Positions 1 through 8,567 of a stretch of 64,000 bases of DNA are shown piece by piece. The translations under genes and the position numbers were made by a program. This DNA comes from an uncultured Bacteroidota bacterium. GTDB taxonomy: Bacteria > Bacteroidota > Bacteroidia > Flavobacteriales > Flavobacteriaceae. The notes beneath the pieces were generated by a model. It saw only the letters and a list, made by a program, of their open reading frames with translations. It did not search any database and had not been told where the DNA came from. The stretch is taken from NCBI GenBank assembly GCA_902586435.1, contig CACIHJ010000001.1, positions 175,464 to 239,463 on the forward strand, read 5' to 3'. Position 1 is the first letter of the stretch; the number at the start of each line of letters is the position of its first letter.

Positions 1-1818
1 TGTATTTTTAGTTGTGGGGAATTAATTGCATCTGCTCAAGAAGAGAGATTTACTCGAGTAAAACATACACCTGATTTTCCCTTAAACTCTATAAGATATT
101 GTCTTGAAGAATCAGGTTTAAGTTTAGACGAATTAGATGCTGTTGTATTCTACGATAAACCCCTGCTTAAATTTGAAAGACTCTTGGAGACATACTATTC
201 ATTTGCTCCTAGAGGATTAAAGTCATTTCTTACTTCAATACCAGTATGGTTAAATGAGAAAATGTTTCTAAAAAAGCAACTAATTGATGGATTAGCATTA
301 ATTGAAAAATATGATAAAAAGAAAATAAAATTTCTTTTCCCAGAACATCACCTTTCTCATGCATCAAGCGCCTTTTTTGCTTCTTCTTTTAAAGAATCAG
401 CAATTCTAACCATTGATGGAGTTGGTGAGTGGTCAACTGCATCAATTAGTATTGGAAAAGATAATGAAATCAAAATTTTAAAAAACCTAAATTTCCCACA
501 CTCACTGGGTCTTCTCTATACAGCATTTACATATTTTCTTGGATTTAAGGTAAATTCAGGTGAATATAAATTAATGGGGTTGGCCCCATATGGTAATCCC
601 AAATCTGTTCAGACTATAGAATTTATTAAAATAATCAAAAAACACCTTATAGAGATTAAGGAAGATGGTTCAATTTGGCTAAACCAAAAATATTTTAACT
701 ACACAACCGGACTTAGGATGATCAATAGGAATTTATGGAAAAAGCTATTTACTATAAATACTAGAAGACCCAATGATAAAATTGAACAAACTCATTGTAA
801 TATAGCTCTTGCAATTCAAAAAGTAACTGAAGAGATTGTAATTAAAATGGCTATTCATGCTAAAAAATTAACAAAATCAGATAACCTATGCTTAGCAGGT
901 GGTGTTGCTTTAAATTGTGTAGCTAATGGTTTATTGTTAGATAAAGATATTTTCAAAAACATTTATATTCAACCAGCTGCTGGGGATGCTGGAGGTGCAG
1001 TTGGAGGGGCTATGGCAGCTTATTATCAATACTTTAATAATAAAAGAATAATTGAGAATAAAGATGATAAAATGAAAGGAGCATATTTAGGTCCAAGCTT
1101 CTCTGACAAAGAAATAAATACTATGAATAAAAAGTATAAAGCAGTTGTAAACAGAATTACAGACTATTCGGTTCTATCAAAACAAATCGCAAAAAAAATT
1201 AGTGAAGGTAATGTTGTTGGTTGGTTTCAGGGTAGAATGGAATTTGGTCCAAGAGCTCTTGGTAATAGAAGTATTTTGGCAGACCCACGAGATGTTGAAA
1301 TGCAAAAAAAATTAAATTTAAAAATAAAATACAGAGAAAGCTTTAGACCTTTTGCACCATCAGTTTTAGAAGAGGATTCAAATAAATATTTCAATATCAA
1401 ATCTCATTCACCTTATATGCTTCTTGTTGGGAATGTGAAAAATGAACTAAGAAATAAACTGCCTAAAAACTATAATAATATTGATTTATATAAAAGACTT
1501 CACATTAAGAGGAGCAAATTACAAGCAATAACTCATCTAGATTTTTCTGCAAGAATTCAAACCGTGAGCAAAAAATTTAACCCACGTTATTGGAACTTAA
1601 TAAATGATCTAAAGCTAATTACGGGTTATGGCGTTGTAATAAATACAAGCTTTAATGTCAGAGGTGAGCCTATAGTCTGTTCACCAGAGGATGCATTTAG
1701 ATGCTTTATGAATACTGAAATGGATTATTTGGTTATAAATGATTTCGTGTATTCAAAAAAAGAACAAAAAGATTGGAACAAAAAAGATAAATGGAAAATG
1801 TTATTTCAAGATGATTAA
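1..1818 (+). CDS. Carbamoyltransferase, NodU/TobZ family (5' partial)
   Basis: The reading frame is open from base 1, so the true start lies left of the window; about 605 residues are visible. The first residues contain the family motif AQEERFTR and are followed by a HHLSHA motif, glycine-rich ASKHA-fold segments such as LAGGVALNC, and the C-terminal signature FGPRALGNRSI. Members transfer a carbamoyl group from carbamoyl phosphate to a hydroxyl of a sugar or natural product via a carbamoyl-adenylate. The stop codon overlaps the next start (TAATG), so the four genes to 3468 are probably co-transcribed. The substrate cannot be read from sequence; with the sugar genes downstream, a surface glycan or exported metabolite is plausible. 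Confidence 0.93.
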   Translation, partial: CIFSCGELIASAQEERFTRVKHTPDFPLNSIRYCLEESGLSLDELDAVVFYDKPLLKFERLLETYYSFAPRGLKSFLTSIPVWLNEKMFLKKQLIDGLALIEKYDKKKIKFLFPEHHLSHASSAFFASSFKESAILTIDGVGEWSTASISIGKDNEIKILKNLNFPHSLGLLYTAFTYFLGFKVNSGEYKLMGLAPYGNPKSVQTIEFIKIIKKHLIEIKEDGSIWLNQKYFNYTTGLRMINRNLWKKLFTINTRRPNDKIEQTHCNIALAIQKVTEEIVIKMAIHAKKLTKSDNLCLAGGVALNCVANGLLLDKDIFKNIYIQPAAGDAGGAVGGAMAAYYQYFNNKRIIENKDDKMKGAYLGPSFSDKEINTMNKKYKAVVNRITDYSVLSKQIAKKISEGNVVGWFQGRMEFGPRALGNRSILADPRDVEMQKKLNLKIKYRESFRPFAPSVLEEDSNKYFNIKSHSPYMLLVGNVKNELRNKLPKNYNNIDLYKRLHIKRSKLQAITHLDFSARIQTVSKKFNPRYWNLINDLKLITGYGVVINTSFNVRGEPIVCSPEDAFRCFMNTEMDYLVINDFVYSKKEQKDWNKKDKWKMLFQDD

Positions 1819-2942
1819 TGATCGATCTATTAAATAAATATTTAACTCTTGGCAACTGCCTAATTATTGTTATAATTTTTTTAGTCTTTGTTTTTTTTAA
1901 AATAAAAAACAGAATAAAAATTATTATCCCATATATCATATCAATTGTTCTTTGTTTATATGTATATGAAGTAATCATTCTTAAGTCAGAATATACTTTT
2001 TCAGTTAATCTTGGAGACTATAGTTCAGGAAGATATTTTAAAAAGCAGGTCCCTAATCTCGGGTATGGCCCACCAGATGATGGAGAATACACTTCAATTA
2101 AACTAATTGATTCTGACACTGTTTATAATGTAGCATACTCAATTAAGGATAAATTGAGAGTTACACCAAGTTCAAATAAGAATAGTGAAAATCAAATTAT
2201 ATTTTTAGGCTGTTCACAGACTTTTGGTGAAGGACTAAATGATAATCAAACATTAGCCAATTACTTTGGAGAAGAGACAGATAAAGTTTTTATGATCAGA
2301 AATTATGGGTTTCATGGTTACGGGCCTCACAATATTCACTCATTAATTAAGAACAATATTCTGCCAAATTATAATCAAAAAATTAAAACAATAGCTATTT
2401 ATGATTTTTATTGGTATCATATAAATAGAGCTGTTAGCAATGTTAGTGGTCAAGAGCCCTGGTATGAAGAAGAAAATGGAGAGATTGTTTTAAAAGGAAC
2501 TTTTGATGATAGAGATGGAATTGTAAAAACAGGATATTATAACAAATATTATGATGCGCTTAGAAATCGTATTATAAGACGATCTAATATCTATAAAAAA
2601 CACTTTACAAATCCTTCAAGTGATATAGCTCTTAAAAATATAGATAAGCATGATATTAATAGAACGATCTTACTTATTGAAGATATATCTGAGATGTTTA
2701 AGACATACAATATTGACTTTGTTGTAAATATCGATACACAGATAGCTCAAAACAGTCATATTAAAAATTTCTTCAATGAAAATGAAATAGGTTTTATATG
2801 TATAGAATGTGATATTCCCGATATTAATACTAATGAATCTTATAGAATACCACTTGACGGACACAATAGTTCTAGCTTGAATGAAAAGAAAGCAAATATT
2901 TTAAGATTGAAATTATTATCTTTAGGTTACAAGATAAATTAA
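1818..2942 (+). CDS. SGNH/GDSL hydrolase-like membrane-anchored protein
   Basis: This 374-residue protein begins with two hydrophobic segments (about residues 12-28 and 33-52) and is then soluble. The stretch IIFLGCSQTFGEG resembles SGNH hydrolase block I with Cys in place of the usual GDS Asp, NYGFHGYG resembles the block with conserved Gly/Asn, and the C-terminal DGHNS resembles the D-x-x-H catalytic block. The start overlaps the carbamoyltransferase stop by one base. Similar proteins often travel with carbamoyltransferase, DUF5989 and SxtJ genes. An acyl- or acetyl-ester hydrolase acting outside the inner membrane is inferred, and activity is uncertain because the nucleophile motif is not canonical. 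Confidence 0.65.
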   Translation: MIDLLNKYLTLGNCLIIVIIFLVFVFFKIKNRIKIIIPYIISIVLCLYVYEVIILKSEYTFSVNLGDYSSGRYFKKQVPNLGYGPPDDGEYTSIKLIDSDTVYNVAYSIKDKLRVTPSSNKNSENQIIFLGCSQTFGEGLNDNQTLANYFGEETDKVFMIRNYGFHGYGPHNIHSLIKNNILPNYNQKIKTIAIYDFYWYHINRAVSNVSGQEPWYEEENGEIVLKGTFDDRDGIVKTGYYNKYYDALRNRIIRRSNIYKKHFTNPSSDIALKNIDKHDINRTILLIEDISEMFKTYNIDFVVNIDTQIAQNSHIKNFFNENEIGFICIECDIPDINTNESYRIPLDGHNSSSLNEKKANILRLKLLSLGYKIN

Positions 2943-3092
2943 ATGGAATTTATTAAAGATATTATGTCCTTTATAATTGAAAGAAAAAAATTCTGGCTTG
3001 GACCTCTTATTTTCTTTTTATTGCTGTTAGGTTTTATAATTGTATTTTTTGGAAGTTCAGCGGTTGCTCCCTTTATTTATACTTTATTTTAA
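2943..3092 (+). CDS. DUF5989 family small membrane protein (49 aa)
   Basis: A 49-residue reading frame starts with ATG directly after the preceding stop codon. It has the DUF5989 layout: a short amphipathic start, the charged turn ERKKFWLGP, one hydrophobic helix (about residues 20-37) and the conserved ending GSSAVAPFIYTLF. The family is normally about 50 residues, so this is full length. It sits between the SGNH-like gene and the SxtJ-like gene, the usual place for the family in carbamoyltransferase cassettes. No biochemical function is known; a small membrane partner of SxtJ is inferred from context only. Confidence 0.88.
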   Translation: MEFIKDIMSFIIERKKFWLGPLIFFLLLLGFIIVFFGSSAVAPFIYTLF

Positions 3093-3096
3093 AATA

Positions 3097-3468
3097 ATGA
3101 TAAAAAAAACCAAAATTAACCCTTTATCAACTGTCCTTATACTAATTATTGCGCTAAATATTATTTTTTTAATTTCTAATTCAAAAGAATTTTTATATGC
3201 ATCAGTTGGTCTAGGTGCAATTGTGACCTTCTCCTCTAAAGCTGCTAATTTTGTTCACAAAGCTTGGATGGGTTTAGCTAAAATTTTAAGTTATATTGTA
3301 CCTAATATTCTATTAACAATAATCTTTTTCTTATTACTTCTTCCATTGTCTGTAATATCGAAAATCTTTCGAAAAGGTGATCTGCTTAATATAAATAAAC
3401 CCTCTAACTCCTTATGGTTAGATAATGAAAGGGTCTTCACTAAAGACTACTTTGAAAAACCTTGGTAA
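3097..3468 (+). CDS. SxtJ-like membrane protein
   Basis: The protein has 123 residues from the ATG four bases after the DUF5989 stop. A longer frame beginning with TTG inside the DUF5989 gene was not chosen because it would overlap that gene. Hydrophobic segments lie at about residues 10-25 and 70-95, followed by the FRKGD turn and a polar tail with SLW and a final YFEKPW, which fits the SxtJ family named from saxitoxin clusters. Function is unknown. It ends the four-gene cassette. Confidence 0.75.
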   Translation: MIKKTKINPLSTVLILIIALNIIFLISNSKEFLYASVGLGAIVTFSSKAANFVHKAWMGLAKILSYIVPNILLTIIFFLLLLPLSVISKIFRKGDLLNINKPSNSLWLDNERVFTKDYFEKPW

Positions 3469-3498
3469 AAGTAAATCCTTAAGTTAGAGATATTAAAT

Positions 3499-3561
3499 AA
3501 GAAAAAGAATCTTTTCTTATATATACAAGTCCAGTAATTTTTTAATAAGATTAAAAAATTA
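3499..3561. terminator. AT-rich hairpins between convergent genes
   Basis: Two AT-only inverted repeats lie between the SxtJ-like gene and rpmA. At 3499-3520 TAAGAAAA pairs with TTTTCTTA, and at 3535-3561 an 11-bp perfect stem (TAATTTTTTAA and its complement) surrounds a 5-base loop and reaches into the rpmA stop codon. The position between convergent genes suggests bidirectional termination, but neither stem has a GC core. Confidence 0.35.
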
Positions 3562-3819
3562 GTCAGAGACTGGTAAAACAGAGACGTATGACTTATTATT
3601 AGCTTTTTTGGAAAAACTGACTATACCATCTGTTTTTGCATGAAGGGTATGATCTTTTCCAATATATACATTCTCCCCTGGGTTATGCTTTGTGCCTCTT
3701 TGCCTGACAATAATATTGCCAGCCCTAACAGTTTGACCTCCAAATATTTTTACACCTAATCGTTTAGATTCTGACTCTCTTCCGTTTTTTGAACTTCCTA
3801 CTCCTTTTTTATGTGCCAT
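3559..3819 (-). CDS. rpmA: 50S ribosomal protein L27
   Basis: This 86-residue protein is standard length for bL27 and starts [20 protein letters not shown], the conserved N-terminus that reaches toward the peptidyl transferase centre. The motif [22 protein letters not shown] is also diagnostic. There is no N-terminal extension requiring protease processing. It lies 12 bases downstream of rplU in the usual rplU-rpmA order and probably shares its promoter. Confidence 0.98.
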   Translation of the reverse strand: MAHKKGVGSSKNGRESESKRLGVKIFGGQTVRAGNIIVRQRGTKHNPGENVYIGKDHTLHAKTDGIVSFSKKANNKSYVSVLPVSD

Positions 3820-3831
3820 AATTAATTTATT

Positions 3832-4254
3832 TTATTTATCTGAAGTCTTTTTTGGTTTAGCAGCAACCTTTGGTTTAGCAGCAACCTTTGGTTTAGCGGC
3901 AACCTTTGGTTTCTCTTTTGTATTTTTTACTGGAGTTGATTTCTTTTGAGAGATTTTTTCAATTAACAATTCAGTTAATAATTGTCTATGACCATTTTTT
4001 ACTTTGTAACCTTTCCTTCTTTTCTTTTTAAAAACTATAACCTTATCATCTTTTTGATGAGATATAATTTTAGCTTCTACAACAGTTCCTGAAACATTGG
4101 GCATTCCAACCTTAACCTTACCATTATCATCAACTAATAGAACATTATTAAAGGAAACTTTCGTTCCCTCATTACCTTTAAGTCTATTAACATAAAGTTT
4201 CTGATTTTCAAAAACTTTAAATTGACTCCCTTGTATTTCAACTACAGCGTACAT
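3832..4254 (-). CDS. rplU: 50S ribosomal protein L21 with basic C-terminal tail
   Basis: The first ~103 residues are ordinary bL21 (MYAVVEIQGSQFKV at the start, then KVIVFKKKRRKGYKVKNGHRQ). About 37 extra residues follow, built from three copies of a KPKVAA unit ending in Lys/Ser/Asp, encoded by an 18-bp tandem repeat. The extended tail is Lys/Ala/Pro-rich and probably disordered. A consensus promoter lies 18-47 bases upstream. First gene of the rplU-rpmA pair. Confidence 0.97.
   Translation of the reverse strand: MYAVVEIQGSQFKVFENQKLYVNRLKGNEGTKVSFNNVLLVDDNGKVKVGMPNVSGTVVEAKIISHQKDDKVIVFKKKRRKGYKVKNGHRQLLTELLIEKISQKKSTPVKNTKEKPKVAAKPKVAAKPKVAAKPKKTSDK
3851..3912. repeat. 18-bp tandem repeat in rplU tail
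   Basis: Three copies of the 18-bp unit TTTGGTTTAGCAGCAACC (3851-3868, 3869-3886, and 3887-3904 with one A-to-G change) plus an 8-base partial copy. Because the unit is a multiple of three, copy-number change would lengthen or shorten the L21 tail in frame. Confidence 0.9.
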
Positions 4255-4271
4255 AACTAATTTTTGAACTG

Positions 4272-4301
4272 CAAAATTAAACTATTATTTAATAAATACA
4301 A
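4272..4301 (-). promoter_or_regulatory. Bacteroidota-type promoter of rplU-rpmA
   Basis: Read on the minus strand, the -7 element TAATTTTG (4272-4279) matches TAnnTTTG exactly and a TTG -33 element (4299-4301) lies 19 bases upstream. The element ends 17 bases before the rplU start, giving a short leader. Confidence 0.7.
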
Positions 4302-4312
4302 CTATAATTCCT

Positions 4313-5347
4313 CTATAGTTCTATCCAGGAAGAGTTTTTTAAAGACCACTCAACTACTTGTTTTATCCTACTTTGCACCTTAATCTTTGGGACCCATCCC
4401 ATTGATTCCATTTTTTCTCCAGATAGAGAATATCTTAAATCATGTCCGGGTCTTGAAGAATGAAAATCAACCATTTCATAATTTAATTTTTTATTCTGTG
4501 ATTGTGCAATAATTTCTGCGAGTTGGAGATTAGTTAATTCTTCTGCTCCTACTATATTAAACTTTGGGCATTTTGCCCCACCCCAATTAACTTCTTCTTT
4601 TATATTTTTATTAAGTAGAAATAGGATTGCCTCTGAAACGTCTTCAGCATGAATATAGTGTCTTGAACCAGGTATTTTTTTTGATTTATCTGAGTGAATA
4701 GTTACTGTTTCACCATCTCTAATTTTTTTTATACACATCGGAATAAATTTTTCAGGATGTTGACGCTCTCCAAATACATTCATAGTATGAGTTATTATGG
4801 TAGGAAGATTATAAGTGTTCTCATATGCAACTGCCAACTCTTCACCAGCAGCTTTGGTTGCACTATATGGATTCGTTGAATTATATCTATCATTCTCTTT
4901 ATAATTAACCCCATCTGGAGCGGGTCCAAAAACTTCATCTGTACTGAAATAAACAAATTTTTCAAAATTAGAATTATTAATATGAATATATCTTGCATAC
5001 TCTAAAATGTTTGCTGTGCCAACTACATTATCCATAACAAATTCCATAGGAAATTCGATACTTCTATCTACATGAGATCCTGCTGCTAAATGAAGTATAA
5101 TATTTACTTCTCCTATTTCTTTCCTTATCCATGGATTTAATTCTGATTTTAAATCATGAAATACAACTTTAACTCTAGCCTTATCTTTATCAGTTAAATT
5201 TGATAATATATTATCTAAACGATTTAAATTTCCACTATAATCAAGCCTATCTAATGAGATTATTTCCCAATTTGTTTTCTTTAAAATATAATATATCAAA
5301 TGGTGTGCAATAAATCCTGCGCCTCCAGTAATTAGTACTCTTTTCAT
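4313..5347 (-). CDS. RmlB-like nucleotide-sugar 4,6-dehydratase (extended SDR)
   Basis: This 344-residue extended SDR has the NAD-binding motif TGGAGFIAHH at the start. The catalytic segment STDEVFGPAPDG contains the Asp-Glu pair typical of sugar 4,6-dehydratases, and the Tyr-x-x-x-Lys motif is YSATK. Length and motifs fit the RmlB group, which makes a 4-keto-6-deoxy sugar nucleotide. The exact nucleotide sugar is uncertain, since the rest of a dTDP-rhamnose pathway is absent here. It overlaps the upstream epimerase gene by 4 bases and is the last gene of the FucNAc-type operon. Confidence 0.8.
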   Translation of the reverse strand: MKRVLITGGAGFIAHHLIYYILKKTNWEIISLDRLDYSGNLNRLDNILSNLTDKDKARVKVVFHDLKSELNPWIRKEIGEVNIILHLAAGSHVDRSIEFPMEFVMDNVVGTANILEYARYIHINNSNFEKFVYFSTDEVFGPAPDGVNYKENDRYNSTNPYSATKAAGEELAVAYENTYNLPTIITHTMNVFGERQHPEKFIPMCIKKIRDGETVTIHSDKSKKIPGSRHYIHAEDVSEAILFLLNKNIKEEVNWGGAKCPKFNIVGAEELTNLQLAEIIAQSQNKKLNYEMVDFHSSRPGHDLRYSLSGEKMESMGWVPKIKVQSRIKQVVEWSLKNSSWIEL

Positions 5348-6204
5348 AATTTTAATCCATTAATATAATCATTTAATCTATCTTGAGGGGACCAACCCAA
5401 TTTCTTTATCATATCATCATTTATTCTAAGTGTTTTTCTGTAATTTCCAGGCTGATCATCAATATTAATTGAAGTTACATTAAATTGATTATTAAACATT
5501 TCAAAAAGCTCATTTACACTATAATTTATCCCAGTACCTATTTCCCAAGCATCTTTATGTTTCAACTCTGTATTTGCAATTCTAATTAGTCCATCTACAA
5601 TATCGTCTACATGTATGAAATCTCTTCTTTGTTCTCCATCTCCAACAATAGTTAAAGGCTTTCCTTTCGTTGCTTGAGATATCCAGATTCCAATTACATT
5701 TCCAAATTTTTCATCTAAAGTAGCATAGGGTCCATAAACGTTGTAGAATCTTGATATTTCAACATTTACATCATACGATTTTTTATATAATTTACAAACT
5801 TCCTCCCCAAGAAACTTAGTCATTGCATATGGAGAATCTGAAGGGTCATGATGTTTTGATGAAGACCCTGCATATATCACTTTTACATTTTGTTCTTTTG
5901 CCCATTCCATCACCTTCAATGTTCCTTGAACATTAGCTCTGAATGAAGCCTCTGGATCTTCAAATGACGGCTGTACTCTGGATTGGGCTGCCAAATGATA
6001 GCAAATATCAAAATTTGACTCTGAAATGTTACCTATAGTCTCAATATCTCCTTTTATATATTTAGCTAGTCTTGATTCATTGTCTTTATTCCCTGTAGAA
6101 TAGTCATCTAAAGAAAATACTTCTACATTTTCTTTTACAAGTCTATTAATCAAATTTGTCCCTATAAATCCAGCTCCTCCTGTAACCAAAACTTTTTTCC
6201 CCAT
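5344..6204 (-). CDS. NAD-dependent epimerase/dehydratase (GalE-like SDR)
   Basis: The chosen ATG gives a 286-residue protein beginning MGKKVLVTGGAGFIGTN; a TTG 18 bases upstream would overlap the neighbouring gene more. It carries the glycine-rich NAD motif, the AGSSS active-site segment and YAMTK (Tyr-x-x-x-Lys), with RRDFIHVDDIVDGL typical of UDP-sugar 4-epimerases and related enzymes. It probably epimerises a UDP-hexose or UDP-HexNAc for the glycan, but epimerase versus dehydratase/reductase cannot be settled by eye. It sits in a tight operon between the RmlB-like gene and the WbuB-like transferase. Confidence 0.78.
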   Translation of the reverse strand: MGKKVLVTGGAGFIGTNLINRLVKENVEVFSLDDYSTGNKDNESRLAKYIKGDIETIGNISESNFDICYHLAAQSRVQPSFEDPEASFRANVQGTLKVMEWAKEQNVKVIYAGSSSKHHDPSDSPYAMTKFLGEEVCKLYKKSYDVNVEISRFYNVYGPYATLDEKFGNVIGIWISQATKGKPLTIVGDGEQRRDFIHVDDIVDGLIRIANTELKHKDAWEIGTGINYSVNELFEMFNNQFNVTSINIDDQPGNYRKTLRINDDMIKKLGWSPQDRLNDYINGLKL

Positions 6205-6214
6205 AATTAATTTT

Positions 6215-7426
6215 TTAGTCAAACAAATTTAGTATTTGATTTCTTCTTTTATATTGCGAGAAAGCATTATTATAAAAAATTCTACCATTTTCACCCATTG
6301 CATTTAATTCTTCAGAGCTATGCTGTGCCATTATTTTTATTTGATTAGCTAACTCTATATAATCTCCATTTTCCTCCACTATTCCACATTTTGATTGTTT
6401 TATAATGTTTGCCCCTTCCCCTTCTAGAACTCCAATAACTGGTTTTTTCATAGCTAAATATGACTGCAGTTTTGCAGGTATAGTTTTAGCAAAAACATGA
6501 TTTTTTCTAAGCGATAGAAACATAGCATTAGCTAGTTTAGCATAACTTGGAATTTCAGAAACTTTCACCTGGTTTTTAAATAGGCAGACATCCTTCAAAT
6601 TGTTTTTTTCCAAATTAGATTCTAATTCTTTTTTAAATCTTCCTCCTCCAATAAAAACCCAATAAATTTGTTCATCTTTTAATTGTTTTATAGTCTTGAT
6701 TAAATCATTAAAGTTTTGTGCTTCACCTATATTACCAGTATACATAATTATAAACTTATTTTTAGGAATATTTATTAAAGTCTCTTTATCATTTATATTT
6801 TTCTCAATATCATACTCTGCCCAATTTGGGAAATATATGACTTCGCCTTTATGCCTTTTTTCAATTATATCTCTAAATCCTTCAGAGGCAATTAATATCT
6901 TGTCATAGAATGAATATATAAACTTTACAACTTTGGATATCTGAGATAAGATTAACTTAGAATTAACAACATTCATAGCTTCTAAAGTCTCAGGCCAGAT
7001 ATCTAGATCCCATAGATATTTTTTAGTTTTCTTATAAAAGAAAGAATATATTATTGGATGAATTGCAATTAAAATTGGACTTGTATGGTGAACAAAAATA
7101 TAATCGTATTTCTTTTTAAACAATAAGTAAATTGTAAAAAAGAAAGTTGATATAAAATAACTTAAGTAGTTTAGAACTAGCATAAAGTAATTTCCATTTC
7201 CTCTAGGAATTAAAGGCAATCTGTTTACAACCACATTCTCCTTATAATTTGTTTTAAAGATAGACTGAAGACCATAACCTTTATAATATTTTCCTGATGG
7301 ATAATTTGGGATTCCAGTTATAACTCTTATTGTATGACCTTCTTCTGAAAGCCAATCAACAATTTCATTAACTTTAAATTGTTCTGGGTAAAAATGATTT
7401 GTATAAATTAGGATTCTTTTTGCCAA
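6215..7426 (-). CDS. GT4 glycosyltransferase, WbuB-like (L-FucNAc transferase candidate)
   Basis: This 403-residue protein begins MAKRILIYTNHFYPEQFKVN, the typical opening of WbuB-type transferases, followed by NYPSGKYYKGYG and a hydrophobic central helix. The C-terminal GT-B domain includes MYTGNIGEAQ and the nucleotide-sugar region around GEGANIIKQSKCGIV. In FnlA-B-C clusters this position is usually occupied by the enzyme that adds L-FucNAc to the lipid-linked glycan, and the gene follows fnlC here with an overlap of 19 bases. The acceptor is unknown. Confidence 0.82.
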   Translation of the reverse strand: MAKRILIYTNHFYPEQFKVNEIVDWLSEEGHTIRVITGIPNYPSGKYYKGYGLQSIFKTNYKENVVVNRLPLIPRGNGNYFMLVLNYLSYFISTFFFTIYLLFKKKYDYIFVHHTSPILIAIHPIIYSFFYKKTKKYLWDLDIWPETLEAMNVVNSKLILSQISKVVKFIYSFYDKILIASEGFRDIIEKRHKGEVIYFPNWAEYDIEKNINDKETLINIPKNKFIIMYTGNIGEAQNFNDLIKTIKQLKDEQIYWVFIGGGRFKKELESNLEKNNLKDVCLFKNQVKVSEIPSYAKLANAMFLSLRKNHVFAKTIPAKLQSYLAMKKPVIGVLEGEGANIIKQSKCGIVEENGDYIELANQIKIMAQHSSEELNAMGENGRIFYNNAFSQYKRRNQILNLFD

Positions 7427-8565
7427 ACTACTCTGTTTACAAAATCAATATGAGATAATATGATTCTTTCAATTTTTAAAGAAACATTAGAAATATTATA
7501 ATCTGAGACTAAATTGATATTCCTTTGTTTACCTGTAGTTTGGTTTTCAAGAATTTTAATTCCCTGTAAAATTCGTTCAATTTTAAGTCCAGTTACTACA
7601 ACTGAAGTCTCTTCAACAGCTTCAGGTCTTTCATGTGATTCTCTAATATTCAATGCTCTGAAATTAAGAATTGACGATTCCTCAAATATTGTACCACTGT
7701 CAGATAGCACAACAAAAGACTCAATTTGTAATTTATTATAGTCAATAAATCCCAGGGGCTCAATAAAATGCACGAGATCATTTACCTTTAGTTTACTTTT
7801 ATTATATATTTTTTTTGTTCTCGGATGAATTGGAAAAATAATTGGCATTTTATATTTTTTGGATAATTCATTTAAAGATTCTATTAGCATTCTAAAGTTT
7901 TTTTCATTATCTACATTCTCTTCTCTATGGCAAGAAATTAAAAAATACTTACCTGATGTGAGTTTTAACTTCTTTAATATTTTTGAATTATTAATATCCT
8001 TCTTGTGAGAATTTAATACTTCAAACATAGGAGATCCAATTTTTATTGTTCTATCTGGATGAAGTCCCTCGTTAAGAAGATAATCCCTTGCAATAGAACT
8101 ATATGTTAAGTTAATGTCTGCAATATGATCTACAATTTTTCTGTTTGTTTCTTCTGGAACTCTTTGATCAAAGCATCTATTTCCAGCTTCATAATGGAAT
8201 ATGGGAATTTTTTTCTTTTTTGCTGCTATTGCAGATAAACAACTATTTGTATCACCAAGAATTAATATTGCGTCAGGGTTTAAGTCATCTAATACACTAT
8301 CAATTTTAATTAAAATTTTTCCAATTGTCTTTGACGGAGAATTATCAGCAGCTTCCAGAAATATATCTGGTTTTGATATTTTTAAATCTTTAAAAAAAAC
8401 TTCATTTAAATTATAGTCATAATTTTGACCTGTATGAACTAAAGTGTGCTGAATTGATTTTGACTTATTTAGCCTATTAATAATACTTGATAAACGGATT
8501 ATTTCAGGTCTTGTCCCTACGATGGTTAATAAATGGATTTTTTTCGAACTCATAACTATTGACAA
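7408..8565 (-). CDS. fnlC: UDP-N-acetyl-L-fucosamine synthase (C2-epimerase, FnlC/WbjD/CapG)
   Basis: This 385-residue protein of the WecB fold starts after a short leader with TIVGTRPEIIRL and has LVHTGQNYDYNLNEVFF and SDSGTIFEESS, all hallmarks of the UDP-GlcNAc 2-epimerase family. The FnlC/WbjD subgroup converts UDP-2-acetamido-2,6-dideoxy-L-talose to UDP-L-FucNAc. The assignment to this subgroup rests on the fnlA-fnlB-fnlC gene order. An internal ATG (MSSKK, residue 6) is an equally possible start. It begins 2 bases after the fnlB stop. Confidence 0.88.
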   Translation of the reverse strand: MSIVMSSKKIHLLTIVGTRPEIIRLSSIINRLNKSKSIQHTLVHTGQNYDYNLNEVFFKDLKISKPDIFLEAADNSPSKTIGKILIKIDSVLDDLNPDAILILGDTNSCLSAIAAKKKKIPIFHYEAGNRCFDQRVPEETNRKIVDHIADINLTYSSIARDYLLNEGLHPDRTIKIGSPMFEVLNSHKKDINNSKILKKLKLTSGKYFLISCHREENVDNEKNFRMLIESLNELSKKYKMPIIFPIHPRTKKIYNKSKLKVNDLVHFIEPLGFIDYNKLQIESFVVLSDSGTIFEESSILNFRALNIRESHERPEAVEETSVVVTGLKIERILQGIKILENQTTGKQRNINLVSDYNISNVSLKIERIILSHIDFVNRVVWQKES

Positions 8566-8567
8566 AA

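Noticed and set aside
1733..1978. Minus-strand hydrophobic open frame over the carbamoyltransferase/SGNH junction
   Set aside because: It is antisense to two well-supported genes and its composition reflects AT-rich coding on the other strand.
3851..3912. Tandem repeat as a possible CRISPR
   Set aside because: Units are 18 bp with no spacers and are read in frame as the L21 tail.
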